Positions 43,331 to 54,020 are shown, counted from the first letter of the stretch. The stretch: DNA of 64,000 bases from Brachionus manjavacas (GCA_019054805.1 JAHQIY010000001.1:1240001-1304000); one strand, 5' to 3'. Program-made: numbers and translations. The notes: a model not told the origin generated them from the letters alone.

Positions 43331-44561
43331 GCTTGGCATCGTTATTTCTGATTATCAAATTAAAAAAATTGTTATGTTTAATTTAAATCTTTTAAATTTT
43401 TTATGAATGAATTTATAGACTTTTAAAATTGATCGCCTTGAAAAATACTCTTTTATTATTCTTATTTTTTATTTATTTTTTTTCTAAAATCTGTAAAATT
43501 TAGGAATTAACTAGATTTTAATAAATTTTGACTTTGGCTTTTACAGAACAAAAAAAGCTCAAAGATTAGGAAAGTCATGCATAATGGAAACTTCCAAGTT
43601 TTTTGAAATAACACAGTTTTCAAATTACTTCAGAATGGTCAATTTTTTAGCTCTCAGAGTGATTAATATCTCAAATTCAAGAACGCAAAAAGTTCTAAAT
43701 GATACTTTTTACAGATTTTTATATAGATTTTTTTTATAAAAAAGTTTATTATCGAATAAAAAATGTCACTGTCCAATTTTAAAGCATATACATTTCTCTA
43801 TAATTATCTGAAGTCGAAATTTAATCTTATTTATTTATAAATAATGGAAGTTGACTAGCCTTTAAAGCTTCAATTAACCACTTGTCTAGGATCACTAGGA
43901 ATAGACATTCTCTAAAGATTTAGAATTTTATTTCAAAAAGACAACCCTTAAGTATATCAAATAATAATTAATATTTCTTTCAGATGTCGGTCAGCTAAAA
44001 AGATAATATCTATACAAATTTGCGGCTAATTTTAAATATTAAAAACATAAAGGAAACTAATTTATAAAATATTTTAGGCTCTTGATAGACACATCATGAA
44101 CGTTTACGTGATTTTTTTATCTTTAGAGGATAAGAATTAACTGAGTTCTTAGCAAAGCTTTGATTTACGAAATTTTACGATTTTTATGCTTAGTTTTTTT
44201 AAAAATTTGAAATTTTTCTTTTTTCAAAACAAGCAGATGATAAATATTTTTTTTCAAATAAATAAAAATAGTTCAAAATATTTTTTTAAATCAAAAGATA
44301 AATTGATATTTTTATAAATATTATATTTATTCTCAAAGGCTTGAAATATTCTCAAATACATAAAACTGATCCTTTTAAAAACAAAAAATTGAATATTTTT
44401 AAGAAAAGTTAAAAATTGATAGACTAATAGCATAGAAGATAATTTTGATTTTAAAATAATCAAAATTGGACAAAAATATGTAAAAAACACTCCGACATTA
44501 AATTTTTTTGATTTTCGCGGCGAAAATCGAACATTATTTGTGGCAAAATTTTTAATGCTTG
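43331..44561. other. AT-rich region between repeats
   Basis: No gene or RNA recognised. Confidence 0.3.
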
Positions 44562-44563
44562 TA

Positions 44564-44713
44564 TCGCAGTTAAAAGAAAATTCGATTAAGCATTTTACAG
44601 AAATAAATTATCCCATTTAGTAAAAAAGTTATTCAAGTTTTTCTGAATTGAAACGATTGAATTGAAATGAACTTCACAACCCCCTCAAAGTGGAAATTTT
44701 CTTTTAACTGCGA
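44564..44713. mobile_element. 150-bp MITE with 19-bp TIRs, TA flanks
   Basis: Perfect inverted ends TCGCAGTTAAAAGAAAATT at both termini, each flanked by TA (44562-44563, 44714-44715). No coding content. Tc1/mariner-type by its TA duplication. Confidence 0.65.
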
Positions 44714-45239
44714 TATGAGTCTTTCGATTAGCTTCTTTTTTTCCCCTGTTTCCTAAAATTCACTAAGAGATAACTGAATAATTTTAAGATATTATATCAC
44801 TAATAAGTCAATCGGATTTTTGGGCAAGCAAAGAGAAAGTATAAAGCGGTCGCAAAATTTTTAAACGCGTATAATATTCTTAAATAACAATAAAATGCAA
44901 TTTAAAAACTAAAATACTGAATTAGGAACAAAATTAAAACATTTTAGTTTTTTTTTGTAATTAATGTCAATTACATTTGAATTGATCACTATTTTAATTT
45001 AGAAATACATAATTGATTGAAATGAAACTCTTATACAATCAAAAAAACCTAAATTATTTATTAATTAATCCTATAATGTTCAAAAACTTTAAAATTTTTT
45101 ATCTTTCATTTTTTGTTTATAAAATTAACACTTTTGATTTTATTTTTATATAAACCAATGTAGCCTTATCTCTAGTTCGATATAGTTAATCAAATAAATA
45201 AATGAATTTTTAAAATAACTCGGGAATTAAAAAAAAAAT

Positions 45240-45455
45240 TCCTGTAATTGAAGAAATTCCTAATAACATATCTCAAGATCAGGCCTTTGAAGCTAATACT
45301 AAAGGAAAAACTAGAGGAAAAGGTAAAAGTTATTTTCCTTTCTGCAGTTTTCGCTCCTTGGAGGATGCTAAAAAATGCCTCGATAGAGAATTTGATTTTT
45401 TTGTCCTTAAAAAATATATTCTGTTTTTATTTTTATTTTTTGTTCTATTTAGATA
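45240..45455 (+). pseudogene. Possible transposon exon remnant
   Basis: In one frame the sequence reads IPVIEEIPNNISQDQAFEAN, then TKGKTRGKGKSYFPFCSFRS and LEDAKKCLDREFDFFVLKKY. The balanced composition and the basic K/G block followed by a regular helical segment suggest real coding ancestry, perhaps the leader of a FLYWCH/MULE-type protein. No adjoining exon is visible. Confidence 0.3.
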
Positions 45456-45616
45456 ATTAGTACTTTATATTTCTAATAAAAAGTAATGAATAAAAAATTT
45501 TGTTCCAAATTCAGTATTTTAGTTTTTTTTTTGCATAAAATAAACACAGGTAATAATTATATGCCATTTTTAAATATACAACTATTTCCGTTTTTCTTAC
45601 AGGGCATGGTTTATCT

Positions 45617-45969
45617 GGCAATGTGAAATATTGGTACAAAAATTACAGTACAAAAAGTAAAAACGCTATAATTTTTTTTCTAATTGTGCAAAAATGGTTC
45701 TGTAAACAGTACAATATTGTACAAATTTTTTAGAAACGAATACCAAGCTCTGCGAAAACTCTGCAATTTATTGCAGATATTAATCATATATTTTTTGATG
45801 GTGTGCATTTTACAGAAAAATGCAGAGTTTTCGCAGAGCTTGGTATTCGTTTCTAAAAAATTTGTACAATATTGTACTGTTTACAGAACCATTTTTGCAC
45901 AATTAGAAAAAAAATTATAGCGTTTTTACTTTTTGTACTGTAATTTTTGTACTAATTTTTCACATTGCC
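45617..45969. mobile_element. Foldback element with 149-bp arms and 8-bp TSD
   Basis: Arms 45617-45765 and 45821-45969 are near-perfect reverse complements (end ggcaatgtgaaa; inner taccaagctctgcgaaaact); the only differences seen lie near the outer ends. The loop is 55 bp. A perfect 8-bp target duplication GTTTATCT flanks it (45609-45616, 45970-45977). The high arm identity indicates recent insertion or arm homogenisation. Non-coding; hAT-like by target size. Confidence 0.9.
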
Positions 45970-46384
45970 GTTTATCTGTTGCAAAGGTGGTTTCCTCATA
46001 TGCTTTATAGAATGACTGAAGCATTAAATAAGGAGAAGACCAACGTGTCCCATTTTCACATCTAAGTTTTGTCTTTATTCCGGTAAAATCATAGCTTTAA
46101 TAGGTATAAATGCTGAAGATCAGACTCAGACTCCAGTTAATCAAAGAGTATATGCGAAATAGTAAGCTGCAAACGATCTCAACACATTAATCCACAAAAT
46201 TTCATGTCGAATGTTGATATTTAAGCTAAAAAAAAATAATTTTTTTATTTTTATTTTTTTTGAAGCGTTTAACTTTCATTTTTTTCAATAGAGATTTTGA
46301 ATTTAATTAGAAATGAATTTTAAAATTTGCTAATAATTTCGCATCATTAAGCATTAGGTCTTATGGAAATTCTGTGACAAACAA

Positions 46385-46500
46385 AGTCCTACCAAATCAC
46401 TCAAGTGTTCAAATGTAAGTGTGAGTATGGACACTTGATTTGGTCAAAATTCAACTTACTTACATTTATTCTTGAAATTTTTTGAGTTTCAAGTGTATAT
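46385..46500. repeat. Interspersed repeat E, copy 2
   Basis: Inverted relative of 43195-43330 in its first part, direct relative in its last 24 bp. See copy 1. Confidence 0.6.
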
Positions 46501-46859
46501 TTTTTGTAAAAAAATACACTGTTTAAAAAAATTTTCTCAGCTTATCTAAAATGAATAATTACACAAATAATTTTTTTTTAATCATAATTAATATTTGAAT
46601 TTTTCAAATAATAAAAACCAATTTTTATTAATAATTAATTTTTTACATTTTCATTTTATAAAAGATTAAAATAAAAACAGCTTCCATGTTCTAATCCTGG
46701 CCATGACTTTTTTTTGGAAATAATTTAAAAGTTCCATGCTGAAAAACATATGTGCTTTATTTTTATAAATAAATGTAAATACTATTGTAATTTTTTAATT
46801 TAAAAATCTAAATTTAAATAATTTAAATATTGAGTTCTGTTAATTAAATCTGTTAAATT

Positions 46860-47658
46860 CAGAGTTGTTTAAAAGTCCCAAAAAAAAGTCTAAGTCATCA
46901 AAAAAAAAGTCCAAGTCAGGACTTTTAAATTTTTTTTTTTTTTTAAATAAAATTTATTTGCTCTTTTTTTTTTTTTAAACTTTCAATCATCTCAGAAAAT
47001 TTCAATCAAAGTTAGTTGACTTGAGCTACATGGAATGGTTCTTTCCTTGTTAATAGAATTTTCTTCTTCCTGCCAAGGGCCTATATTTTTCAATTACTAG
47101 ACTAGATTTAATTTTATAATATCTGGTGGAGTAAGAAGGGAGAAATTGACACTTTTTAATTTCATTACTTAAATACAAGTTACTTTTGTTGCTGTAATAC
47201 TAAAAAGATTTAAAATTCAAAAAAATTTCAGATGAACACAAAGAATAATAAAAAAATTATAAAGTTTTTTATAACTTTGCTAAAAAAAGTAAGCAAAGTC
47301 TCAAATATTTATCTTTGAACCATTCCATTTCAAAGAACAGATTAATTCAAATCTTTCAAGGATGTTTTTTTAATCCATTTTCAAAAATAAATTAAAGAAA
47401 ATAAAATTTATGATTTTTTTTCAATTTTAAAATTGGATCAACAGAGATGTTCCGCTTTTTTTTGACTTGGACTTTTTTTTGAAAAAAAAATTTTAAAGTC
47501 TTTGGTTGGACTTTTGAAAAAAAAAAAAAAAAGTCTTGACTTGGACTTTTTTTTGAAAAAAAAATTTTAAAGTCTTTGGTGGGACTTTTGAAAAAAAAAA
47601 AAAAAAAAAAGTCTTGACTGTGACTTGACTTGAGACTTGTGACTTTTAAACAACTCTG
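46860..47658. mobile_element. hAT-like foldback element with internal tandem repeats
   Basis: Inverted ends CAGAGTTGTTTAAAAGTC (exact, 18 bp) with the CAG-type start of hAT elements. 8-bp target duplication GTTAAATT (46852-46859, 47659-47666). Both halves are rich in GACTT/AAGTC words. Near the right end a unit of about 74 bp (gacttggactttttttt...attttaaagtctttggt) is repeated at 47464 and 47538 and separated by long A runs. No coding capacity. Confidence 0.85.
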
Positions 47659-47666
47659 GTTAAATT

Positions 47667-48464
47667 CATACATTTTTATGTATGTGCATTTTTTATTTTT
47701 TTTTCAGAAAATGAATTATAGTGGTAATTTGAATTTATCAGCTGATAAATTTTAATACTCGGCCTTTGGAAGAATTTTAAGATATTTTCATTTTTTCCTA
47801 CACTTGTAATTAATTAATTATTGTTTTAAAATAATATAAGAAAAAAAATAATAAATTTGTAAGGCCGTGAGATTTTTTGGACCCAGATTTAGGAATTGTG
47901 CAGAAGAATTTTGAAAAATGAACAGAGAATTACCATAATGAGACCACATCTGGCATTGCTTCGCAGGCATCTACTATAGTTTGTTGCTTTTAATTTTATT
48001 ATCATTTTAATGACTTAAATTTAATTTTTTTTTTTTAATTATTTAGAAAAAATTAATAAAATTATTTCATTAAACACACCATCTTGAATGTGTGCTCATT
48101 ATTATTATTCCTGATTAAAAAGCTGGGATTTCGGTTAAAACGATGATCAGCTTATTATTTATTTTATAAAACTAGAGAAGGTACGAAATTCAAAAATTTT
48201 TTCAAAATAAAGAAAATAAACTTTTTAGGTTTTTTTTTGGACACTGAATTTGATAGTGTGGTAGTTTTGCGTTGCCAATACCTAAGTTAAGTCTTATTTG
48301 AGTATCAAAATTAGTTTTATAAAATTTCAAATGTTGAACATATCGACAAAATTCTCAACATAATTTTCAATTTTTAAATAATTAAAATTAATTAAATAAA
48401 ATTATTTTGTTCTAAATTTTATTATCTTTTTTCTTTTTTATTATCCTACTAAAAAATCAATTGT
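47667..48464. other. AT-rich intergenic region
   Basis: No gene recognised; contains the 3'UTR of the epimerase gene at its right edge. Confidence 0.3.
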
Positions 48465-49479
48465 CTATACATTTTTGGTTTTTAAAATAAATTCATTTGA
48501 AATGCTCGGTAAAAACATTTTCAATTCCCGTATACCGTCACGGACCGAAATTTTTGGTTCAAAGCCCAATTTTCTGATTTTTTCATAGCTTACTTTGTAG
48601 TCACGTTTGTCAGCATCAAACCCTTGACTCGAAGGCGTAATGACACAGTCCTGGACTGCTTCTCTTATAAAATTACAAATTTCAAGCTTGGTGAAATTCA
48701 ATGAATCGCCACCAACATTGTACACTTGGCCTTTCATCGAATCGTAGTTTTCTATGGCGAACAAAAACGCCCTGGCTACGTCTTTAATGTGCAGAAATGT
48801 TCTTTTGAAGTGAGCCTCGTACACGTCGAATGTTTTCTCAGTCAAGGCTTTGAACATCAAGTCATTGATTAATAAGTCGAGTCTGAGTCTTTGCGATATG
48901 CCAAATATAGTGGCCAGTCTTAGAATAACTCCATTCACTTCTTTGACTAGCTTTTCTCCCTCGGCCTTGGTCGACCCGTAGAGACTGAGTGGATTGATAG
49001 GCGTCTCTTCGGTGCAGTATCCATCTGGAATGGCACCGTAGCAGGAGCCAGTGCTGGAGAATATAATCCTTTGATTGGGCTTGAGATTGCGAACAATGTT
49101 CTCTGTGCCGTTGACATTGGTACTTATGGCCAACTCGGGGTCTTTGCTGCATGCAGGATATCCAACAATCCCAGCTAAATGAATTACATAATCAGCATCT
49201 TTCATTGCCTCGACCAAATCGGTCTCGTCCCGGATGTCGCCTTTGATCAGACTTAAATTTGGATTCAAAGAACATGAGAGAAGAGACTCGGAGCCATAGT
49301 AGAATATGTCATATACAGTAACCCTGTAGCCATTGTCCAACAGTAATGGTACCAATGTTGAGCCTATGTAGCCAGCACCACCTTTGGCGTAAAGATTAAA
49401 AAAATGTTTGTTTTAATTTTTTAAGCAAACCTGTGACAAAAATGTGTGCGGATGTTTTTTTACTAGCGTCAAGAACCAT
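48465..49479 (-). CDS. NAD-dependent epimerase/dehydratase (extended SDR), 321 aa, two exons
   Basis: Exon 1 is 49479-49431 (MVLDASKKTSAHIFVT plus one base), exon 2 is 49381-48465; the 49-nt intron is GT-AG and splitting occurs inside the glycine-rich loop. The spliced protein gives the Rossmann signature TGGAGYIGS, then DYVIHLAGIVGYPACSKDPE, the catalytic serine region IIFSSTGSCYG and the YxxxK pair in LYGSTKAEGEK, followed by VILRLATIFG and RTFLHIKDVARAF. This is an extended short-chain dehydrogenase acting on nucleotide sugars. It resembles bacterial UDP-sugar epimerase-like proteins, but the exact substrate cannot be told. All catalytic residues are intact. 3' end: LKTKNV, TAG-type stop at 48465. 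Horizontal acquisition is possible; the intron shows it is now a eukaryotic gene. Confidence 0.88.
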
Positions 49480-49785
49480 TGTTATTAATTAGTAAATTTT
49501 CAAATTACAACCCTTTTATACTTGCATAAATCTTACGATTTTCAAAAAATCTTCAAACATTTGTTTAAATTCCATTTGATGTTACATCATCTTGATTATT
49601 TAACATGGTTATGGTAATCGCACACTTTTGACACGCATCTTATATTAAATCATCATTTTACTTTATGATTAGTAATTTGGCAAGAAGGGAGCAATGAGTG
49701 AAACATTACACACATTCAGACATGTCCAATTATTTTGACTTGATGAATTGTTTTTAAAATGCTTTTTTATTTCAAAAATTTTGAA

Positions 49786-49859
49786 GCCCGGCTAGCTCAG
49801 TTGGTTAGAGCGTCGTGCTAATAACGCGAAGGTCGTGAGTTCGATCCTCCCGTTGGGCA
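49786..49859 (+). tRNA. tRNA-Ile (AAT)
   Basis: 74 nt. Acceptor GCCCGGC pairs with GTTGGGC allowing G-T pairs; A discriminator. A box TAGCTCAGTTGGTTAGAGC, anticodon AAT at 49820-49822, T arm with GTTCGATCC. A T-run follows. Identical to the copy at 50811-50884. Confidence 0.95.
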
Positions 49860-49979
49860 AATTTTTTTCTAAATATTAAAATTATTTGAATTAATCAAAT
49901 GAAAAAATTTGAGTGATTATTCTTAAAAAAGCTAAATTTGTAAAATTTTGATAGATTTATTTTAATTTTTGAAAAAAAA

Positions 49980-50050
49980 TGCACTGGCCGGGAATCGAAC
50001 CCGGGCCGCCCGCGTGGCAGGCGAGCATTCTACCACTGAACCACCAGTGC
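49980..50050 (-). tRNA. tRNA-Gly (GCC)
   Basis: 71 nt on the minus strand. Acceptor GCACTGG / CCAGTGC, discriminator A, D arm TGGTTCAGTGGTAGAA, anticodon GCC (plus-strand 50016-50018), T arm GGTTCGATTCC. A T-run (plus-strand A-run) follows the 3' end. Confidence 0.95.
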
Positions 50051-50810
50051 TTCATAACACTTAATAAATAATTTGTCAATAAATCAGTATTTTTAAATTA
50101 AATTTATTTTTTCATCAAGATTTTCACGATATAAACTCGCGAAAACTTTCGTCGAAACAATTCCATAGTTTAGTTATAAATAATTTTAAATTTATTCTCA
50201 AAAAGAACTAATTTTGAAAAAACATATTAATTTTCTTAACTCATTCGAAAATTATCATATATTACTTAATTGGCAAGATTTTTTTTCTATTTTTCATTTT
50301 TCAATAAAAAAAGCCCAAAAAGAAATGGTTTCATAATAAAAAAAATCCATGATAAAATTCAAAATATCTTTTTTCAATTTAATCATTAATTTCAAGATAA
50401 ATAATTAATTAATACAATTTCTTAACTTGAATTCGATTGACATTTAATGCTTTAAATTTTCTAAAGGAAAAAAAATTGGTCGAACTAAGGCTTGTACTGT
50501 GCTCATTGAGTTCGAGTTCTTCAACTTAAACCATTAAACCAAAACTAATTCTTTTTGATTTCATTCAAATAATTAAATTCAATTTAATATTTATTTTATT
50601 TTTCAAAAAATTTTACTAAAATTTAAAAAAAAAAAATAACAGGAAAAACTATCAAATAATTTAATTTTATTAAAAGAGATATTTTGTACTTTATCATTGA
50701 GTTTTTTTTATTATAAAACTATTTCTTTTTTGGGCTTTTTTTACTCAAACTTTTATTGAAAAATGTAAAATAGAAAAATCTTTCCATTTGTATGATTTTT
50801 AAATGTTGAA
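50051..50810. other. Spacer between tRNA genes
   Basis: AT-rich. A weakly tRNA-like stretch near 50480-50530 (gagttcgagttcttcaa) lacks a pairing acceptor stem. No gene. Confidence 0.3.
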
Positions 50811-50884
50811 GCCCGGCTAGCTCAGTTGGTTAGAGCGTCGTGCTAATAACGCGAAGGTCGTGAGTTCGATCCTCCCGTTGGGCA
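50811..50884 (+). tRNA. tRNA-Ile (AAT), second copy
   Basis: Identical to 49786-49859, including the upstream ttgaa and downstream aaattttt context. Anticodon AAT at 50845-50847. Confidence 0.95.
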
Positions 50885-51410
50885 AATTTTTTAACAAGTA
50901 TCTAATTCAATTAAATACACAATTTGTGAATCTAAAATGTGAAAAAATTTCTCAAAAAAATTGAGCAGAATGTACACTCTGATATTTAAATCGGTTAGTC
51001 TTTGACTTTATGGCCTAATCAATTGTTTAATAGATTTGAAATAAAACAAAAGTGGTCTAATAATATCTTTATTTATGGTAATGATTTAATGCGCGAATTT
51101 GACCAAACTTTACACAATCCATGTTAAATATTGAAGTGAATAATTAAAATTTTAGAATATAACCCTTATTTTAGGGTAAATTTTTTTAAAAAATAAATTT
51201 TAATCTTAAATAATACTTAAAGATTTGAATGATCATGGTTTTTGAAAATCTAATTGTACTTGATCAACTTTAACCTAAAATACTCAAAACTAAATATTTT
51301 TAACAAATTTTACAAATAAATATCTATACTTTGCCAGGATTATTATTTAAGAAAAAAATTTTACTTGAGACGATGAGATGTCGTAGAATTTTTAATAAAA
51401 CCAACTCTTT
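50885..51410. other. AT-rich intergenic stretch
   Basis: Nothing recognised. Confidence 0.3.
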
Positions 51411-51562
51411 TTATTTTGCCACTCTCCTTTTTGTCATCCGGGCCTTGAGAGTAGCATAGAGCATAGTTATGATAGCGTCTCCCCCTAAGAAGCACGTGGG
51501 ACGTTCGTCATAAACAGTGCCACTCATCCGAGCACTTTTAATTGCGGCTGCGAACTCGGCAA
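51411..51562 (-). pseudogene. GC-richer exon-like fragment, possibly LINE 5' region
   Basis: Minus-strand open segment after a CAG acceptor: VAEFAAAIKSARMSGTVYDE, TCFLGGDAIITMLYATLKAR, then MTKRRVAK-stop. The last 70 bp and the DNA just downstream are related at the nucleotide level to 53930-54020 (shared agcccggatg/ggcccggatg, aaaaggag.agagtgg, gacatct..tcg). Such sequence (also KATSCRHH in the second copy) resembles the region before the endonuclease of RTE-like LINEs. Two small stems lie beside it (51598-51624 and 51630-51650). Identity uncertain. Confidence 0.35.
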
Positions 51563-51781
51563 CTGTTTAGACTTAGCTTGGAACCACAAACCAAGCGACA
51601 TTCTCTATTAAAGAGAGAATGTCTTAACTTTGGTGCTTCCAAAGTTTATTAAGTAGTATTTGTGCGTTTTATTCTAAAAAATGAGTGAAAAGTAAAAAAA
51701 CAAAGTTTCTGGTAAAATTTTATTTAAAATAAAAAAAAATATAAAATTAGTAAATTAAATAAAAAAAAGAAAAAAAGCAAG

Positions 51782-52168
51782 CTATTTTTCACAAAAATTA
51801 CAAGTCCACAATTTAGTCGATTTAAGACTATTAGAACATTTAAGATGAAAATTTTTTTAACAAATCGAACAAATTTTAACATATTCCTTCAACTTAAAGT
51901 ATTCATTACAAATGTCACATTTTAAATTAATCTTATATGAAAATAAAGAAGCTTTAAGTTGTTTTAGACCATCATCAGAAAATAATGACGTAAAATTGTT
52001 TAAATTTTTAAGAAATTGATTTCAAAACTGATTGGGATTATAAAAATATTGATTATTTTGATAACCATTATTTAAATTGTTGTATTGGTAACCATTAATA
52101 CAATTCGGTTGCCAATTATTAGGATGCATTTGAAAACAATCGTTATAGTAAAAAGAATTTGGGTACAT
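51782..52168 (-). pseudogene. PHD-finger-like ORF, two internal stops
   Basis: 129-codon minus-strand frame from ATG at 52168. The N-terminal part is Asn/Tyr-rich (MYPNSFYYNDCFQMHPNNWQ). The C-terminal part is a C4HC3 zinc finger: CDICNEYFKLKEYVKICSIC, KNFHLKC and WTCNFCEK, the ligand pattern of PHD fingers. Two in-frame stop codons (after NPNQF and within the finger) mark it as dead. It sits inside the inverted-repeat element. Confidence 0.65.
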
Positions 52169-52452
52169 TTTAATGTTTCAAAATAATTATTAAGCATTTT
52201 ATATCAATATGCATTGTCATTTTCAACAGTATATAAATAAAAGTTAGAAGATAAATCAAAAATTGGTCATTTATTTTTAATAATATAGACAGCATTGTAC
52301 TAGGCATCAAAGTTAATTGGTCTTCAAGTATCAATAATTAGAATTTTCGCTATTCGCTATTAAAAGGTTGCATTGTTACAAACAATATTTTTATTAATAG
52401 TCCAATTTCCATTAAATAGAGGTTAATTAAAAAGTCCAAAAAAAGTATTTTA

Positions 52453-53570
52453 TTTATTTATTTATTTATTTATTTGTTTTCTGTACCGAGCTAGAGCTCC
52501 TTCAGAATAAGTTAAAAATTAAAAAAATAAAATAAAAATGAAATAAAATAAAATAAAAATAAAATTAAAGTTAATAAAATAAGATAAAAAAAAAAAAAAA
52601 AAAAAAAAAGAATTAAAAAAAGTAAATAAGCTAAATAAATGAAAATTAAGAATATATAAAATTGGAAAAGATTGTTACATGTGGCTCATGTTTAAATAGT
52701 TCAAGTTTCAGGAAAAAAAGAAGAAATAGTAAGGTAGCAATTACACAATGGAGTTGGGTAGTCAATATATCTTGATTCGAAACCTTCTTTGTATTCCTTC
52801 ACCAGTCTTACAACCAATGGAATAGAATGACTCAGTCCTGCCCCAACATATCTCTCACTCAATTCAAAAAGCCGATTCGAGACTGTTAGTAATTTTAGTT
52901 TATTAAAAGCCTCATGATGTACGATGTTGGAGGGAGTATCATATTTTAACTTAAGAATAGATCTGACTGCTGTATTCTGAATTGCTTGTAGTTTTTTGAT
53001 ATTATTTTCTGAAAATGAATTCAAGCAAGGAAAAGAATAGTCTAAAATTGATCCGACTAAAGATTTATATAGATTTCCTAGTGTGTTCTGATTAAGACCC
53101 CATTTTTTGTTTGACAATATCTTAATAATATTTAGCCTTTTATTGCAGCGTTCTTTAATTTCGTCTACTAGTATATTAAAGTTTAATTTAGAATCAAATT
53201 TAATACCAAGAAACTTGATTTCTTTTTGTCTCTCTATTCTGTTTCCATAAATTTTTAAGTTAAGATTATCACTCTCTTTTTTGTACCTAGAAAAGACTAA
53301 TGAACACGACTTTTCAACCGATATCTTCATTTTCCACTTAATAAGCCATTGTTCTAATTCGTTGAGGTATTTATTGATCTTATTTTCTAGGTTCCCTTTT
53401 TTGTTATAAATGAAGAATGTAACTAGATCATCTGCAAAAAGCAGAGAGTATTCATTATTTGTTTTGTTTCTTTTAGGGATGTCATTAATGTATATACTAA
53501 ATAAAAGAGGACTAATTACTGAGCCTTGAGGAACACCTGCAGTTATTTGATATTCTTCGCTCAAATGGTC
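52453..53570 (-). mobile_element. LINE family B copy 2, 5'-truncated, 12-bp TSD
   Basis: Flanked by a perfect 12-bp duplication AAAAGTATTTTA (52441-52452, 53571-53582). The minus-strand ORF 53564-52701 encodes the reverse transcriptase from MSEEYQITAGVPQGSVISPL through YSLLFADDLVTFF (FADD catalytic box) to FLGIKFDSKLNF and FESRYIDYPTPLCNCYLT. The 3' end carries the GAGCTCTAGCTC-type hairpin and an (AAAT)n tail at 52453-52500. The ORF is uninterrupted, so the insertion is young, but it lacks the endonuclease and cannot move alone. It is jockey/CR1-like by motif style. Confidence 0.92.
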
Positions 53571-53929
53571 AAAAGTATTTTAAATAAAAATTTGTTTTTT
53601 ATTTTTCACCTATTTTTTAGAATAAAACGCACAAATTCTAAAAAATGTGTGTTAGGAAATTTATGTGTAACGCAGCCAATTTCAAATTAAATAATCAAAT
53701 AAATAAATGAGTATAATAGTGAATTGCTTGATTTTTTTTTTAGATGGACTCGCTTCGTTTTTAAATGAGCACTAATTAATTAATTGATTAATTTTTCTAA
53801 AATAAAAAATTTTATTTAAAATTAAATAGTTTTCGAAAAATTAATCGTCGTTTTTTTTTCTAAGTTTTGAGTGGCCCCGGAGCAGCTATTTAGACGCTCA
53901 CGGTTAATTTAATCAACTTACCAGTGATG

Positions 53930-54020
53930 TCGACAAGATGTCGCTTTATCACATGTCACCACCCTCCTCCTTTTGCATCCGGGCTTGGGACCGGCATCGG
54001 CGGAGTTATACCCATCGTGA
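53930..54020 (-). pseudogene. LINE-like 5' fragment
   Basis: Minus-strand reading DAGPKPGCKRRRVVTCDKAT then SCRHHW-stop, related to the fragment at 51411-51562. It resembles the leader of RTE-type LINE proteins. No further coding part is attached. Confidence 0.35.

Larger units (their letters stand above)
51658..53636. mobile_element. Inverted-repeat DNA element carrying a PHD-finger pseudogene
   Basis: Ends are inverted copies beginning ATTTGTGCGTTTTATTCTAA, similar over about 47 bp (51658-51704 and 53590-53636). Inside are a decayed ORF (51782-52168) and a later LINE insertion (52441-53582). Without the LINE it would be about 0.85 kb. No clear target duplication was found, so the superfamily is undetermined. 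Confidence 0.65.

Noticed and set aside
44254..45920. Short frames such as those at 44254-44490 and 45684-45920
   Set aside because: Arise from AT-rich sequence or the foldback element arms; no family resemblance.
50480..50530. tRNA-like stretch between the tRNA genes
   Set aside because: Only a T-loop-like gagttcgagttc; no acceptor pairing. At most a decayed tRNA.
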